Under the pieces are notes generated by a model, which was given only the letters and a program-made list of their open reading frames with translations, did no database searches and was not told the DNA's origin. A DNA stretch of 33,260 nt from Paracoccaceae bacterium (GTDB lineage Bacteria > Pseudomonadota > Alphaproteobacteria > Rhodobacterales > Rhodobacteraceae): NCBI GenBank assembly GCA_029862205.1, contig JAOTXT010000049.1, positions 1-33,260 on the forward strand. Direction: 5' to 3'. The position numbers and the translations under genes are program-made. Below are positions 9,312 through 17,198 of this stretch, piece by piece (the first letter of the stretch is position 1; each line of letters starts with the position of its first letter).

Positions 9312-10325
9312 ATGTTTCGTTACACCATCAGGCGGCTTCTTTTTGCGATCCCCACTTTGCTGGTGATCTCGTTTATTATTTTTGCCCTTCTTGACCTGGC
9401 CCCGGGCGACCCGACGTCACAGCTTCCGATCAACATTCCCGCCGAGGTGCGCCAGAAGATCCGCGAGGCGCTGGGCCTCGGCGAGCCCTTCTACGTGCGC
9501 TACGGGCTGTGGATGCAGCAGTTCTTCGTCAACGAGCCGCTGAACATTCTTGAGCAGTGGTTTGGGGTGACGATCGGGGATTCCGAGAACCGGCTGCGCG
9601 TTCTTTCTTGGTCGACCCGCTCGCCGGTCGTCGATCTGATCGTCGAGCGGATGCCGCAGACGCTTTGGGTTGTCGGCATGGCCTATGTGGTCGGTATCGC
9701 CATCGCCTTGCCCGTGGGCGTGATCTCGGCCTACCGGCAATACTCGATCTTCGACCAGGCTGGCACCTTCATCACCATGATCGGTTTCTCGATCCCGCCC
9801 TTCTTCTCGGGCGTGCTGGTGATCGTCATCTTCTCGGTCAATCTCGGCTGGTTCCCGTCGATCTACGACACCACACATGTGGTCACCGATTGGGACAGTT
9901 TCCTGAAGCAGATCAATCAGATGATCCTGCCGGTGATGGTCTTGGCGCTCCAGATCACCGCGCAACTGACGCGCTTCATGCGCGCCTCGATGCTCGACAA
10001 CCTGAACCAGGACTATGTGCGCACGGCCCGCGCCAAAGGGATGAGCGAGCAGGCGGTGGTGCTGCTGCACGTGCTGCGCAATTCGATGATCCCGGTAATC
10101 ACCGTGATCGCGCTGGCAGTTCCGAGCATCTTCGGCGGCGCGATCATCACCGAGCAGATCTTCAAGGTGAACGGCATCGGCGCCCTTTTGATCGGCGGGA
10201 TCGAGGCAGGAGACTTGCCGCTGGTCCAGACGCTTACCTTCATCTTCGCCGTCCTGATCGTGCTCTTCAACCTGGTGGCCGACATCCTCTACGGCATCCT
10301 GGACCCGAGGATCCGCTATGACTGA
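9312..10325 (+). CDS. Peptide-type ABC permease 1 (DppB/OppB family)
   Basis: This is an inner-membrane permease subunit. The N-terminus (MFRYTIRRLLFAIPTLLVI) is characteristic of the DppB class, about six membrane spans are visible, and the cytoplasmic EAA loop (DYVRTARAKGMSEQAVVLLH) that contacts the ATPases is intact. The product has 337 residues. ATG 9312 follows a short purine-rich patch (GGGCGCGG), not a strong site. It overlaps the next gene by 8 bases. It forms the membrane channel with the following DppC-type subunit. Confidence 0.93.
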   Translation: MFRYTIRRLLFAIPTLLVISFIIFALLDLAPGDPTSQLPINIPAEVRQKIREALGLGEPFYVRYGLWMQQFFVNEPLNILEQWFGVTIGDSENRLRVLSWSTRSPVVDLIVERMPQTLWVVGMAYVVGIAIALPVGVISAYRQYSIFDQAGTFITMIGFSIPPFFSGVLVIVIFSVNLGWFPSIYDTTHVVTDWDSFLKQINQMILPVMVLALQITAQLTRFMRASMLDNLNQDYVRTARAKGMSEQAVVLLHVLRNSMIPVITVIALAVPSIFGGAIITEQIFKVNGIGALLIGGIEAGDLPLVQTLTFIFAVLIVLFNLVADILYGILDPRIRYD

Positions 10326-11376
10326 GCAGGTGACAGCCCGAGCCGTGGCCGGAGGCGAAGCCGCCGAGATGGGCGCGCACCGCTCGCTCTGGCGCGACGT
10401 CTGGCTGCAATATCGCACCCATACGGGCGCCGTCGTCGGCACCTTCGTTTTCCTGTTTATCGTGCTGGGCGTGATCATCGGACCGTTCTTCCACACGACC
10501 GACCCGACCTATATCGACTACCGGGCCAAGAACACGCTGCACATGTTCTCGTGCTTCTATTTCTCGGTGCCTGAGGCGGTGGAGAATGCCGGTGCCTGGA
10601 CCACCTGGAGCTGCTTCACCGATCCGGCGGGGTTCGCCGAGCTGACGGCCAAGCGGGTCAAGGTGAGCTGGACGCATCCGCTGGGGACCGACAACTACGG
10701 ACGCGACACGCTGGCCCAGTTGATGGCCGGCGGTCGGGTCAGCCTGGCGGTGGGCGTGACGGCAATGGCGTTGTCGATCGTCCTGGGCGCGCTGATCGGC
10801 GTGCTATCGGGCTTCTTCCGCTGGCTCGACGGGCCGCTGATGCGGCTGACCGACCTGTTCCTGGCCCTGCCGATCCTGCCGCTCCTGCTGGTCATGATTA
10901 TGCTTTTCCGCGAGACGCTTAGGGCGGCTTTCGGGCCGGAGGAAGGCATCTTCATTCTGGTGGTCTCGGCGATCGGCATCACGTCCTGGATGCAGACCGC
11001 GCGGATCGTGCGTGGCGACGTGCTGTCGATCAAGGAGCGGGAATTCGTGCTGGCCGCGCGCTCGATCGGCACCCGGCAGCACCGGATCATCGGGCGGCAC
11101 ATCTTCCCGAACGTGCTCTCGCCCGTCATGGTCTCGGCGACCCTGGGGCTGGCCAGCGCGATCATCACCGAATCCGCGCTGTCGTTCCTGGGACTAGGCT
11201 TCCCGTCCGACTTCCCGACCTGGGGACGGCTGTTGATCGACGGGCGGGACTTCATGGACATCACGCCGAGCCGGGTGATCTGGCCGGGCCTGGCGATTTC
11301 GCTGACGGTGCTCAGCGTGAACTACATGGGCGACGGGCTGCGCGACGCGCTCGACCCGCGAATCCGCGGACGCTAA
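10318..11376 (+). CDS. Peptide-type ABC permease 2 (DppC/OppC family)
   Basis: This is the second permease subunit. The cytoplasmic N-terminal segment and first membrane span (about residues 36-58) are followed by a periplasmic insert of some 70 residues, the DppC hallmark HPLGTDNYGRD, further spans, and the EAA loop (REFVLAARSIGTRQHRI). The C-terminus DGLRDALDPRIRGR is typical. The product has 352 residues. ATG 10318 overlaps the dppB-type stop (ATGACTGA), giving translational coupling. It is the last gene of the importer operon; no clear terminator hairpin is visible before the convergent lipoprotein gene. Confidence 0.93.
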   Translation: MTEQVTARAVAGGEAAEMGAHRSLWRDVWLQYRTHTGAVVGTFVFLFIVLGVIIGPFFHTTDPTYIDYRAKNTLHMFSCFYFSVPEAVENAGAWTTWSCFTDPAGFAELTAKRVKVSWTHPLGTDNYGRDTLAQLMAGGRVSLAVGVTAMALSIVLGALIGVLSGFFRWLDGPLMRLTDLFLALPILPLLLVMIMLFRETLRAAFGPEEGIFILVVSAIGITSWMQTARIVRGDVLSIKEREFVLAARSIGTRQHRIIGRHIFPNVLSPVMVSATLGLASAIITESALSFLGLGFPSDFPTWGRLLIDGRDFMDITPSRVIWPGLAISLTVLSVNYMGDGLRDALDPRIRGR

Positions 11377-11427
11377 GGGTTCACGCGTCTGGAATGAGAG
11401 GTCAAACGCCGCCGGGCAAGGGCGCGC

Positions 11428-11925
11428 CTATCGGGTGACGTCCTCCACCATGACCGGGCGGAAGCGGTATTTGGTGTCCTCCATCTCGCCCGCGCCCAAG
11501 CTTTGCGGCGGGAACACCACCTCGACCCTGGCGGTGTCGAAGCTCTGCCGCCAATCGGTGCCGGTGCGGATGCAGTTCGCGCTTTCTCCGCTGAGATTGG
11601 GCCGGTATTCGACCCGGCGCGCGAAGCCCAGATTGTAGTGCCGGTTACGCCCGTCCAGGCGCACGATCCCGGTATCGACGAAGTATTCGTGCATGCCCTC
11701 ACCCATGCCCGTGGCATCGCGGACCGTCCAGACACCGCAGAGCGCCAGTTTGCCCGAGCTTTCGAAGGCATCGACCGCGGCGATGATGGTGTCGCCGTAT
11801 TGCAGATTGCCGCCGCCCACAGCGTAATCTTTGTCGACCGTGCTCGCTGGAATCTTCGACCCAAGTCCGATGCACCCGGCCAGTGCTGCCACACCCGCGA
11901 GGGCGAAATATCTCATTAATTGCAT
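11428..11925 (-). CDS. Small lipoprotein of unknown function
   Basis: The N-terminus is a lipoprotein signal: Met, Arg at residue 5, a hydrophobic stretch and the lipobox LAGC with Cys at 18. The mature part (about 148 residues) is predicted soluble and attached to a membrane by its lipid anchor. It has three more cysteines or so and no domain I recognise. ATG 11925 is preceded by AGGGGAG nine bases away; ATG 11916 is an alternative that would still leave a complete signal. It is convergent with the importer operon and divergent from the amidinotransferase gene. The function is unknown. Confidence 0.75.
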   Translation of the reverse strand: MQLMRYFALAGVAALAGCIGLGSKIPASTVDKDYAVGGGNLQYGDTIIAAVDAFESSGKLALCGVWTVRDATGMGEGMHEYFVDTGIVRLDGRNRHYNLGFARRVEYRPNLSGESANCIRTGTDWRQSFDTARVEVVFPPQSLGAGEMEDTKYRFRPVMVEDVTR

Positions 11926-11967
11926 AAGTTTACACTCCCCTGATCATCCACACAGACTAGCGCCGCA

Positions 11968-11977
11968 CGTGATCACG
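11968..11977. promoter_or_regulatory. Possible weak operator upstream of the amidinotransferase
   Basis: The palindrome CGTGATCACG shares the GTGATCAC core with the two strong palindromes beside the gntR gene. It lies about 115 bases before the amidinotransferase start. An 8-base core can occur by chance, so this is tentative. Confidence 0.25.
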
Positions 11978-12090
11978 GGCTCCGCAATTCGCCGCACGGG
12001 TCCGTGACATCCCGTGAGAGTTTGTGTTTTGCGCCGCGCCGCGCTATCCGCTCGCAAATCAGTTTCGGCGGCGGCCTATAGGGGGCTTGG

Positions 12091-13224
12091 ATGGATAAGG
12101 CGATGGATGGGGTGGCCACAAAAACGGTGGTCAATTCCTGGAACGAGTGGGATCCCTTGAAGCATGTCATCGTCGGGCGCGCCGATGGCTGCTACATCCC
12201 GCCGCCCGAACCGGCGCTGGACGCGAAGGTTCCCGAGGATTCGGACATGCGCGGCCAATGGGGCATGCGCCCGCAGGAGACGATCGACCGGGCCAACGAG
12301 CTGTTGGACAACTTCGCCGCGCTGCTGGAGGGCCGAGGCATCCGGGTCGACCGCCCGACGCCGATCGATTTCTCCAAACCCGCGACCACCCCGGATTTTC
12401 ACACCGACAGCCAGTTCGGCTGCATGCCGCCGCGCGACGTGCTGCTGACGGTCGGCTCCGAGATCCTGGAAGCCACCATGAGCTATCGCTGCCGGTGGTT
12501 CGAATACCTCTGCTACCGGCCCTTGATGCAGCGCTATTGGGAAGAGGACCCGAACTTCCGCCACGAGGCGGCGCCTAAGCCGCGGCTGACGGATGCGGAT
12601 TACCGGCAGGACTATCTCTCGGAGAAAATCGGCGACGCCAAGCGCCTGGAATGGACGGCGGAAAAATTCTTCGTGACGACCGAGGAGGAGCCGTTATTCG
12701 ACGCCGCCGACGTGCTGCGCTTCGGGCATGACCTCGTGGTCCAGCACGGCTTCACCACCAACCTCAAGGGCATCGAATGGCTGCGCCGGCATTTCCCGGA
12801 CCACCGGGTCCATGCGGTGAACTTCCCGGGCGATCCCTATCCGATCCATATTGACGCGACATTCACGCCGCTGCGGCCTGGCCTGATCCTGAACAACCCG
12901 CAGCGCCGCCTGCCGGACGCGCAGCGCGAGATGTTCCACCGCAATGGCTGGGAGATCGTGGATGCGGCCCAGCCGGCCCACAATCAGCCCCCGCCGCTCT
13001 GCTATTCAAGCACCTGGCTGAGCATGAACGTCCTGGTGCTGGACCCGAAGACCGTCTGCGTCGAGGCGAGCGAGGTCTGGCAGGCCGAGCAGATGGACAA
13101 GCTGGGAATGGAGGTGATCCCGGTCGAGCTGCGCGACGCCTACGCCTTCGGCGGCGGGCTGCATTGCTGCACGGCGGACGTGTATCGCGAGGGCGGGTGC
13201 GAGGATTATTTCTCGAACCGGTAG
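12091..13224 (+). CDS. Glycine amidinotransferase-like enzyme
   Basis: This enzyme would transfer the amidino group from arginine to an amine acceptor, by the Cys-His-Asp mechanism of the AGAT superfamily. The expected motifs are present: PLFDAADVLRFG (201-212) with the active-site Asp, HIDATFTPLRPG (253-264) with the His, and GGGLHCCTADV (354-364), where Cys359 aligns with the nucleophile. The 377-residue length fits. ATG 12091 follows AGGGGG five bases away. The acceptor could be glycine (giving guanidinoacetate), another amino acid or an inosamine; sequence alone does not decide. The stop codon TAG (13222-13224) is the TAG of a REP foot. Ureohydrolase genes in the same window make a guanidino-compound role attractive, but it has no operon partner. 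Confidence 0.88.
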   Translation: MDKAMDGVATKTVVNSWNEWDPLKHVIVGRADGCYIPPPEPALDAKVPEDSDMRGQWGMRPQETIDRANELLDNFAALLEGRGIRVDRPTPIDFSKPATTPDFHTDSQFGCMPPRDVLLTVGSEILEATMSYRCRWFEYLCYRPLMQRYWEEDPNFRHEAAPKPRLTDADYRQDYLSEKIGDAKRLEWTAEKFFVTTEEEPLFDAADVLRFGHDLVVQHGFTTNLKGIEWLRRHFPDHRVHAVNFPGDPYPIHIDATFTPLRPGLILNNPQRRLPDAQREMFHRNGWEIVDAAQPAHNQPPPLCYSSTWLSMNVLVLDPKTVCVEASEVWQAEQMDKLGMEVIPVELRDAYAFGGGLHCCTADVYREGGCEDYFSNR

Positions 13225-13292
13225 GGTGCGCATTCATGCGCACCACCCGCGTCGCAACATTCCCGATTGGTGCGCATGAATGCGCACCCTAC
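13221..13292. repeat. REP pair C (inverted, GTAG feet)
   Basis: The left element has the foot GTAG (13221-13224) and hairpin GGTGCGCAT/ATGCGCACC (13225-13244). The right element is its exact inverse, hairpin 13269-13288 and foot CTAC (13289-13292). The left foot supplies the amidinotransferase stop codon, and the right foot supplies the stop of the antitoxin relic on the other strand. Confidence 0.85.
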
Positions 13293-13395
13293 CAGGGGGA
13301 TTTCCCCTTGTTCTGCGCCTCCACATACGCCTTCAGCACCGCATTGATCCGAGTCTGGTAGCCCTTGCCCTGGGCCTTGAATCGATCCAACAAGC
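13289..13395 (-). pseudogene. BrnA-type antitoxin remnant, 5' part missing
   Basis: Reading the minus strand, about 35 codons encode LLDRFKAQGKGYQTRINAV followed by LKAYVEAQNKGKSPW, which closely matches the conserved C-terminal ribbon-helix-helix part of BrnA antitoxins (the FKAQGKGYQTRIN core). The N-terminal half and any start codon are gone; the frame runs upstream into REP pair D, and no BrnT toxin gene is nearby. The stop TAG lies in the foot of REP pair C, so the relic is bracketed by REP elements. It is probably non-functional and left behind by a deletion at a REP; a call based on remembered family sequence. Confidence 0.7.
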
Positions 13396-13462
13396 GTAGG
13401 GTGGGGTTCCACCCCACCATTCTCCTTGTCATCGCATCCGGCGGGTCGAAAACCCACCCTAC
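13396..13462. repeat. REP pair D (inverted, GTAG feet)
   Basis: The left element has GTAG (13396-13399) and hairpin GGTGGGGT/ACCCCACC (13400-13418, 3-base loop). The right element is degenerate in the stem but keeps CCCACC and the foot CTAC (13459-13462). That foot provides the stop codon of the minus-strand LytM-like gene. Confidence 0.8.
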
Positions 13463-14097
13463 TCGCGTAGGCACGCCACAGGATAGAGGAGCGGCGCGCC
13501 ATCCCGGTTACCCCGCAGGGCCTCGGCGAGGCGATTGGGGGCATAGCCGCCCGCCTCCGGCGGCCGCGCGGCGCGCTCGGGATCGACGCATTGGACTCGG
13601 CCATCCGGGCGGGTGCGGAACAGCGGCTCAGGGTTCACCGCCTGGCCCGCCTTCAGCAGCTCGAAATGCAGGAACGCGATCCCCCGCGGCACGGTTCCAG
13701 TGTCGCCCACCGTACCGATCCGCTGTCCGGCCCGGACCGGCGCGCCTTCGGTCACCTCCACGGAATGAAGATGGGTGTAGACCGTCAGATAAGCCGGCCC
13801 GGCGCCGGTGGTGGCGATCTCGACCACCCGGCCACGCCCAGGCTCGACTGCGACCCGGACGACCACCCCATGTGCCACGCCGTAGACCGGGGTGCGGACG
13901 CGGGCAATGATGTCGATGCCCTGGTTCGGTTGCGCCCGCCATCCGCCGCCGATGCGTGTCGACGACCCGAATTGCGACACGATCCGGTAGGCGTCGTCCG
14001 GATAGCGCGTAAAATACGGTAGCTCTCCCCGGGCTGCAGGCGCAGGCCCGGTGATGGCGGCCGCGGTCAGAGCGGCAAGGATCGTGCAAACCGGCAT
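13459..14097 (-). CDS. LytM/M23-like domain protein with altered metal site
   Basis: This exported protein has a LytM (peptidase M23) fold: a signal sequence or N-terminal anchor (about residues 1-23), then GIDIIARVRTPVYGVAHGVV, YTHLHSVEV, VRAGQRIGTVGDTG and FLHFELLKAG. In active M23 enzymes zinc is held by the His and Asp of HxGxD and by the second His of HxH. Here the first reads NQGID (Asn58, Asp62) and the second FLH (Phe142, His144), so one zinc ligand and one catalytic His are missing. It is probably a non-catalytic cell-wall protein, such as an amidase activator, or a decayed enzyme. ATG 14097 is chosen over upstream codons, which run through a REP hairpin; TTGGGG precedes it. The stop TAG is the REP D foot. 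Confidence 0.82.
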   Translation of the reverse strand: MPVCTILAALTAAAITGPAPAARGELPYFTRYPDDAYRIVSQFGSSTRIGGGWRAQPNQGIDIIARVRTPVYGVAHGVVVRVAVEPGRGRVVEIATTGAGPAYLTVYTHLHSVEVTEGAPVRAGQRIGTVGDTGTVPRGIAFLHFELLKAGQAVNPEPLFRTRPDGRVQCVDPERAARPPEAGGYAPNRLAEALRGNRDGAPLLYPVACLRE

Positions 14098-14115
14098 CGC
14101 ATGCCCCAAGCAAGC

Positions 14116-14185
14116 GTAGCGTGGGTTTTCAACCCACCGCTCCCCGCGCGATCGCGTCATACGGTGGGTTGAAAACCCACCCTAC
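14116..14185. repeat. REP pair E (inverted, GTAG feet)
   Basis: The left element has GTAG (14116-14119) and hairpin GTGGGTT/AACCCAC (14121-14137, loop TTC). The right element has hairpin GGTGGGTT/AACCCACC (14163-14181, loop GAA) and foot CTAC (14182-14185). It lies between the LytM-like start and the OsmC-like stop, and the right foot contains that stop codon. Confidence 0.85.
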
Positions 14186-14601
14186 CCCGTATCCACCACC
14201 GCGAAGTCATGGCTCATCTCGGCCGTCTTCGCCACCATCGCCGAGGCCGAGCAGTATTTCTCGACCGAGAGGTTGACCGCGCGCTCGACCTTCTTCGCGC
14301 TCAGCCCCCGGCCCTTGACCACGAAATGCATGTGGATGCGGGTGAAGACCTTGGGGTCGGTCCCGGCCCGTTCGGCGTCGAGTTCGACCACACAGTCCTC
14401 GACCGCCTCGCGCCCCTTCTCCAGGATATGGACCACGTCGAAGGCCGAGCAACCGCCGGTTCCGATCAGCACAAGCTCCATCGGGCTCGGGCCTGGCTTC
14501 TGCCCCTGCTCCCCATGCGCGGTGCCAAGAACGACCGCATGACCGCTGCCCGCCTCGCCGACGAAAGTCCGGTCGCCCACCCATTTGACCCGCGCTTGCA
14601 T
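14182..14601 (-). CDS. OsmC/Ohr family protein
   Basis: This is an OsmC-like thiol-dependent protein of 139 residues, in a family that reduces organic or fatty-acid hydroperoxides in the cytoplasm. It carries both family cysteines in their usual settings, GGCSAFDVV and KYCSASAM, with PGPSPMELVLIGTGG between start and first Cys. It resembles the YhfA-type branch more than Ohr, so the peroxidase role is less certain. ATG 14601 is chosen because GGGAGG lies at ideal spacing and family sequence (MQARVKWVGDRTF) begins there; the longer frame upstream is not coding-like. The stop TAG lies in the REP E foot. It is separated from the LytM-like gene by that REP pair. Confidence 0.9.
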   Translation of the reverse strand: MQARVKWVGDRTFVGEAGSGHAVVLGTAHGEQGQKPGPSPMELVLIGTGGCSAFDVVHILEKGREAVEDCVVELDAERAGTDPKVFTRIHMHFVVKGRGLSAKKVERAVNLSVEKYCSASAMVAKTAEMSHDFAVVDTG

Positions 14602-14767
14602 GCCATATCCTCCCGCGATCCTGATTTTCCTGCCATTCTGCAAGCCAAGTGCGCCCCTGGCAAATCGTCGGGTCGTGCCGCAAAGACGGCTGCCACATAG
14701 AATTAGTGCGCGCGCCGAGCCCGGCGCAGGCACTTCAATCGTCGAGTCCCTGTGGAGTCTTGGGAGC

Positions 14768-14947
14768 TTAGTGGATCTTGTGGGACTCGATCGCGGTTGT
14801 GACGCGGCTCAGATCGAGGGACGGGACGGGGTCGCCGTCCAGATCATCAGCCATATCGATAAAGGCATCCAGCCTGGCAACCTCGGAGATCAGCTCATCA
14901 CGCAGTTCGATGGCGACCGCCACCAGATCGACCTCGGTGTCTGACAT
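14768..14947 (-). CDS. Small acidic protein, 59 residues, unknown
   Basis: A 59-codon frame starts MSDTEVDLVAVAIELRDELI and ends TTAIESHKIH, with TAA at 14768-14770. It is rich in Asp and Glu, has no cysteine and reads as a helical, soluble, strongly acidic peptide (ELRDELISEVARLDAFIDMA). AAGGGT stands about 11 bases before ATG 14947. The 14-base tandem repeats lie 48-90 bases upstream, where a promoter is expected. I recognise no family. Codon use resembles real genes of the window, so it is a moderately supported small gene. Confidence 0.55.
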   Translation of the reverse strand: MSDTEVDLVAVAIELRDELISEVARLDAFIDMADDLDGDPVPSLDLSRVTTAIESHKIH

Positions 14948-14994
14948 TTCAATTCACCCTTCACACATTCTGTCACGCTTACGCGACCAAACTC

Positions 14995-15036
14995 ACTGGC
15001 CGGAATTTATTGGCCGGAATTCACTGGCCAGACGAC
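14995..15036. repeat. Tandem direct repeat, 14-base unit, about three copies
   Basis: Units are ACTGGCCGGAATTT (14995-15008), ATTGGCCGGAATTC (15009-15022) and a decayed ACTGGCCAGACGAC (15023-15036). The TTGGCCGGAATT core spans nearly one and a half helical turns per unit. It lies between the 59-residue ORF and the membrane-protein gene, upstream of the former, so it could be a regulator binding array. Confidence 0.65.
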
Positions 15037-15132
15037 CTAGCCCACCCGGCGGGCGCACCAAAAAACCGCGTTGGGTCATCAGGCGAGCACCGTCCCTATA
15101 ACACCCCAATAACGGGAATTATTCAATGATTT

Positions 15133-15819
15133 TTAGGTTTTATGTCGCGACCGAAGCCAAAGATGGCCAAGTAAAACTGTTGCGATGCCAGCGCCCGAGA
15201 CCGCGATCAGCCAGGGCCAGGTCAGATCCATCATCCGGGCACCCATCCAAACCATCAGGATCGTCAGGGGCAGGATCCCCAGCCCCGTGGTCCATAAAAA
15301 CGTGCCCCAGCCGACGCGGGTCAGCCCTGCGGCGTAGTTGATCAGGTTGAACGCGATGACGGGGATCAGCCGCGCGATCAGCAGCGTGGCGGGGCCCAGT
15401 TCCTCGGTCCAACGGTCGAGCTTGGCGTTCGCGCTCGGTCCGAGCACCGCATTGACGAATGGCCGCCCGAGCCAGCGCGAGAGGCCGAACGAGAGCGCCG
15501 CGCCGATCATCGCGCCCAGCCAGACCATGGCGGTGCCCCAGACCGTGCCGTAGACCGCGCCGGCGCAGAGCGCCAGGATCTCGGCCGGGAAGGGCACGAA
15601 GCTGTGCAGCACCATCAGCGCGACCACCGCCGCCAGGCCCCAATCCCCGTAGCCGCGGATCCGCTCCGCCAGCACGGCCGGCTCGAGCCCGGTGCCCATC
15701 TCGGTGAATGCCAGCGTGGCACCCAGGCCGATCAGCAGTACGAGCGCCAGGGCGGCCAGCCCGATCCGCAACGATAGGCGCAGCGGCCGGGCGACGGCTA
15801 TCTCGCGGTCCCAGGCCAT
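15133..15819 (-). CDS. TVP38/TMEM64 (DedA-superfamily, VTT domain) membrane protein
   Basis: This inner-membrane protein of 228 residues belongs to the VTT/SNARE-associated group, linked to lipid scrambling or flipping and membrane homeostasis. After a cytoplasmic N-terminus and one span (about 17-38) come the family motifs: PFPAEILALCAGAVYG (76-91), a Gly-rich span GAMIGAALSFGLSRWLG, and ARLIPVIAFNLINYAAGLTRV (149-169), corresponding to the re-entrant loops with the R-P pair. ATG 15819 has only a weak upstream site. It is divergent from the PfkB kinase gene across about 110 bases. The precise substrate is unknown. Confidence 0.88.
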   Translation of the reverse strand: MAWDREIAVARPLRLSLRIGLAALALVLLIGLGATLAFTEMGTGLEPAVLAERIRGYGDWGLAAVVALMVLHSFVPFPAEILALCAGAVYGTVWGTAMVWLGAMIGAALSFGLSRWLGRPFVNAVLGPSANAKLDRWTEELGPATLLIARLIPVIAFNLINYAAGLTRVGWGTFLWTTGLGILPLTILMVWMGARMMDLTWPWLIAVSGAGIATVLLGHLWLRSRHKT

Positions 15820-15933
15820 GGCTCAGCATAACGCGCCCCGGGCCATGCCACCATTGCAAACATTCCGGTGTGAACAGGCACCCATCCGCCCTATGCTGAT
15901 GCCCGCCCGGATGCCTGGCGGAACGAGGTGACG

Positions 15934-17043
15934 ATGCCAGCCCAGCCCCTGCGATCGCTCCCCATGCGCTCGCTTCATGTCGGATCGGCGATGATCGACA
16001 TCATCTGCATCGTCGCGGCCGAGAATATCGAGCGCATGACGTTTACCAACGAGGGCAAGGCCTTCCTGATGGTCGAGACCGGGCGCAAGGTCGCCGCCGA
16101 GTCGATCACCAATCATGTGGGCGGCGGGGCCTGCAACACCGCCGTCGGTCTGACCCGGCGAGGGTGGCTGACGGACGTTCTGGCGAAGACCGGTGAGGAC
16201 CTGAATGCCGAGGCGGTGCGCGAGCATTTGGAGCTGAACGGCGTCTCGACCGAGCATCTGATCACCGCCGAGCGGTTGGCGACCGGGACGGCGGTGATGG
16301 TGGCCAGCCACGACCGCAACGCCTCGATCTTCGTGCATCGCGGCGCCAACGAAACGCTCGCGCCCTGCGACCTGCCGGATGAGATCTTCGCCGGGCGGGA
16401 CCTTGTCTATGTGGCCCCTCTCTCCAGTGCCTCGGCCGATTGCATGCCCGACCTGGTGGCCCGGGCCAAGCGCGCCGGCGCCCTGGTCGCGGTCAACCCG
16501 GGCATCCGGCAACTGGCGTCACGAACCCAGGCGTTCATCGACGCCCTGGCCGATATCGATCTCATTTCGGTAAATCGGGTCGAGGCCGAGACGCTGGTCC
16601 CGGCGATCATGGCGCGCGCTGCGCCCGGGGACGCGGGGCCTCCACCCGAGAACGGCCCAGAGCTGATGAAGCGCGGCCTGACCTTTGGCGGGTTCGAAAT
16701 CGGCTTGGCACCCTTCATGGAGGCGCTGCGCACGCTCGGGCCGCGTTGGGTGCTGGTGACCGACGCGATCAAGGGTGCCTATCTGGCGGCGCCCGAGGGG
16801 ATTTTCTGGCGCCCGGCGCTGCCGGTCACGGTGCAGGGCACGGCCGGGGCGGGCGATTCCTATACCTCGACCCTGACGGCCGCGCTGGCCGAGGGACTGG
16901 AGCCGGCCGAGGCCATGCTCGAGGCGGCGATCAACGCGGCCTCGGTGGTGGGTGCGCTCGATACCACGTCGGGTCTTTTGACGCCTGAGCAAACGGCTCG
17001 ACGCTTAGCGGCTTTAAGTGATGTTGTGCTTATAAAGATTTAA
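15934..17043 (+). CDS. PfkB-family (ribokinase-like) carbohydrate kinase
   Basis: This cytoplasmic kinase would phosphorylate a sugar, nucleoside or related compound. The N-terminal motif HVGSAMIDII and the glycine-rich HVGGGACNTAVGLTRRG (first PfkB signature area) are followed by the C-terminal anion-hole signature GTAGAGDSYTS with the catalytic base Asp308. An insertion around residues 225-260 (PENGPELMKRGLTFGGFEI) is longer than in E. coli ribokinase. ATG 15934 is preferred to GTG 15928, because that GTG is part of the GAGGTG ribosome binding site. The product is 369 residues. No sugar transporter or isomerase lies beside it, so the substrate cannot be inferred from context. Confidence 0.9.
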   Translation: MPAQPLRSLPMRSLHVGSAMIDIICIVAAENIERMTFTNEGKAFLMVETGRKVAAESITNHVGGGACNTAVGLTRRGWLTDVLAKTGEDLNAEAVREHLELNGVSTEHLITAERLATGTAVMVASHDRNASIFVHRGANETLAPCDLPDEIFAGRDLVYVAPLSSASADCMPDLVARAKRAGALVAVNPGIRQLASRTQAFIDALADIDLISVNRVEAETLVPAIMARAAPGDAGPPPENGPELMKRGLTFGGFEIGLAPFMEALRTLGPRWVLVTDAIKGAYLAAPEGIFWRPALPVTVQGTAGAGDSYTSTLTAALAEGLEPAEAMLEAAINAASVVGALDTTSGLLTPEQTARRLAALSDVVLIKI

Positions 17044-17198
17044 GATTGGCGCGCAGCCGGCCTGTCGCAGCAATCACCCTTCGCCTTTGGCGGCGCTTAA
17101 CAAATGGCGTTTCGGGCGCATGAGATCAGATTTGATCGGAGAGCCAGAGCACAGGAATGCTGCCCCCACCCGAGGGTAGGGGCGCATTCCGCGTCCCG

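Noticed and set aside
14995-15036. Possible CRISPR array or replication iterons
   Set aside because: Units are contiguous without spacers, only about three copies exist, and no cas, dnaA or rep gene is near.
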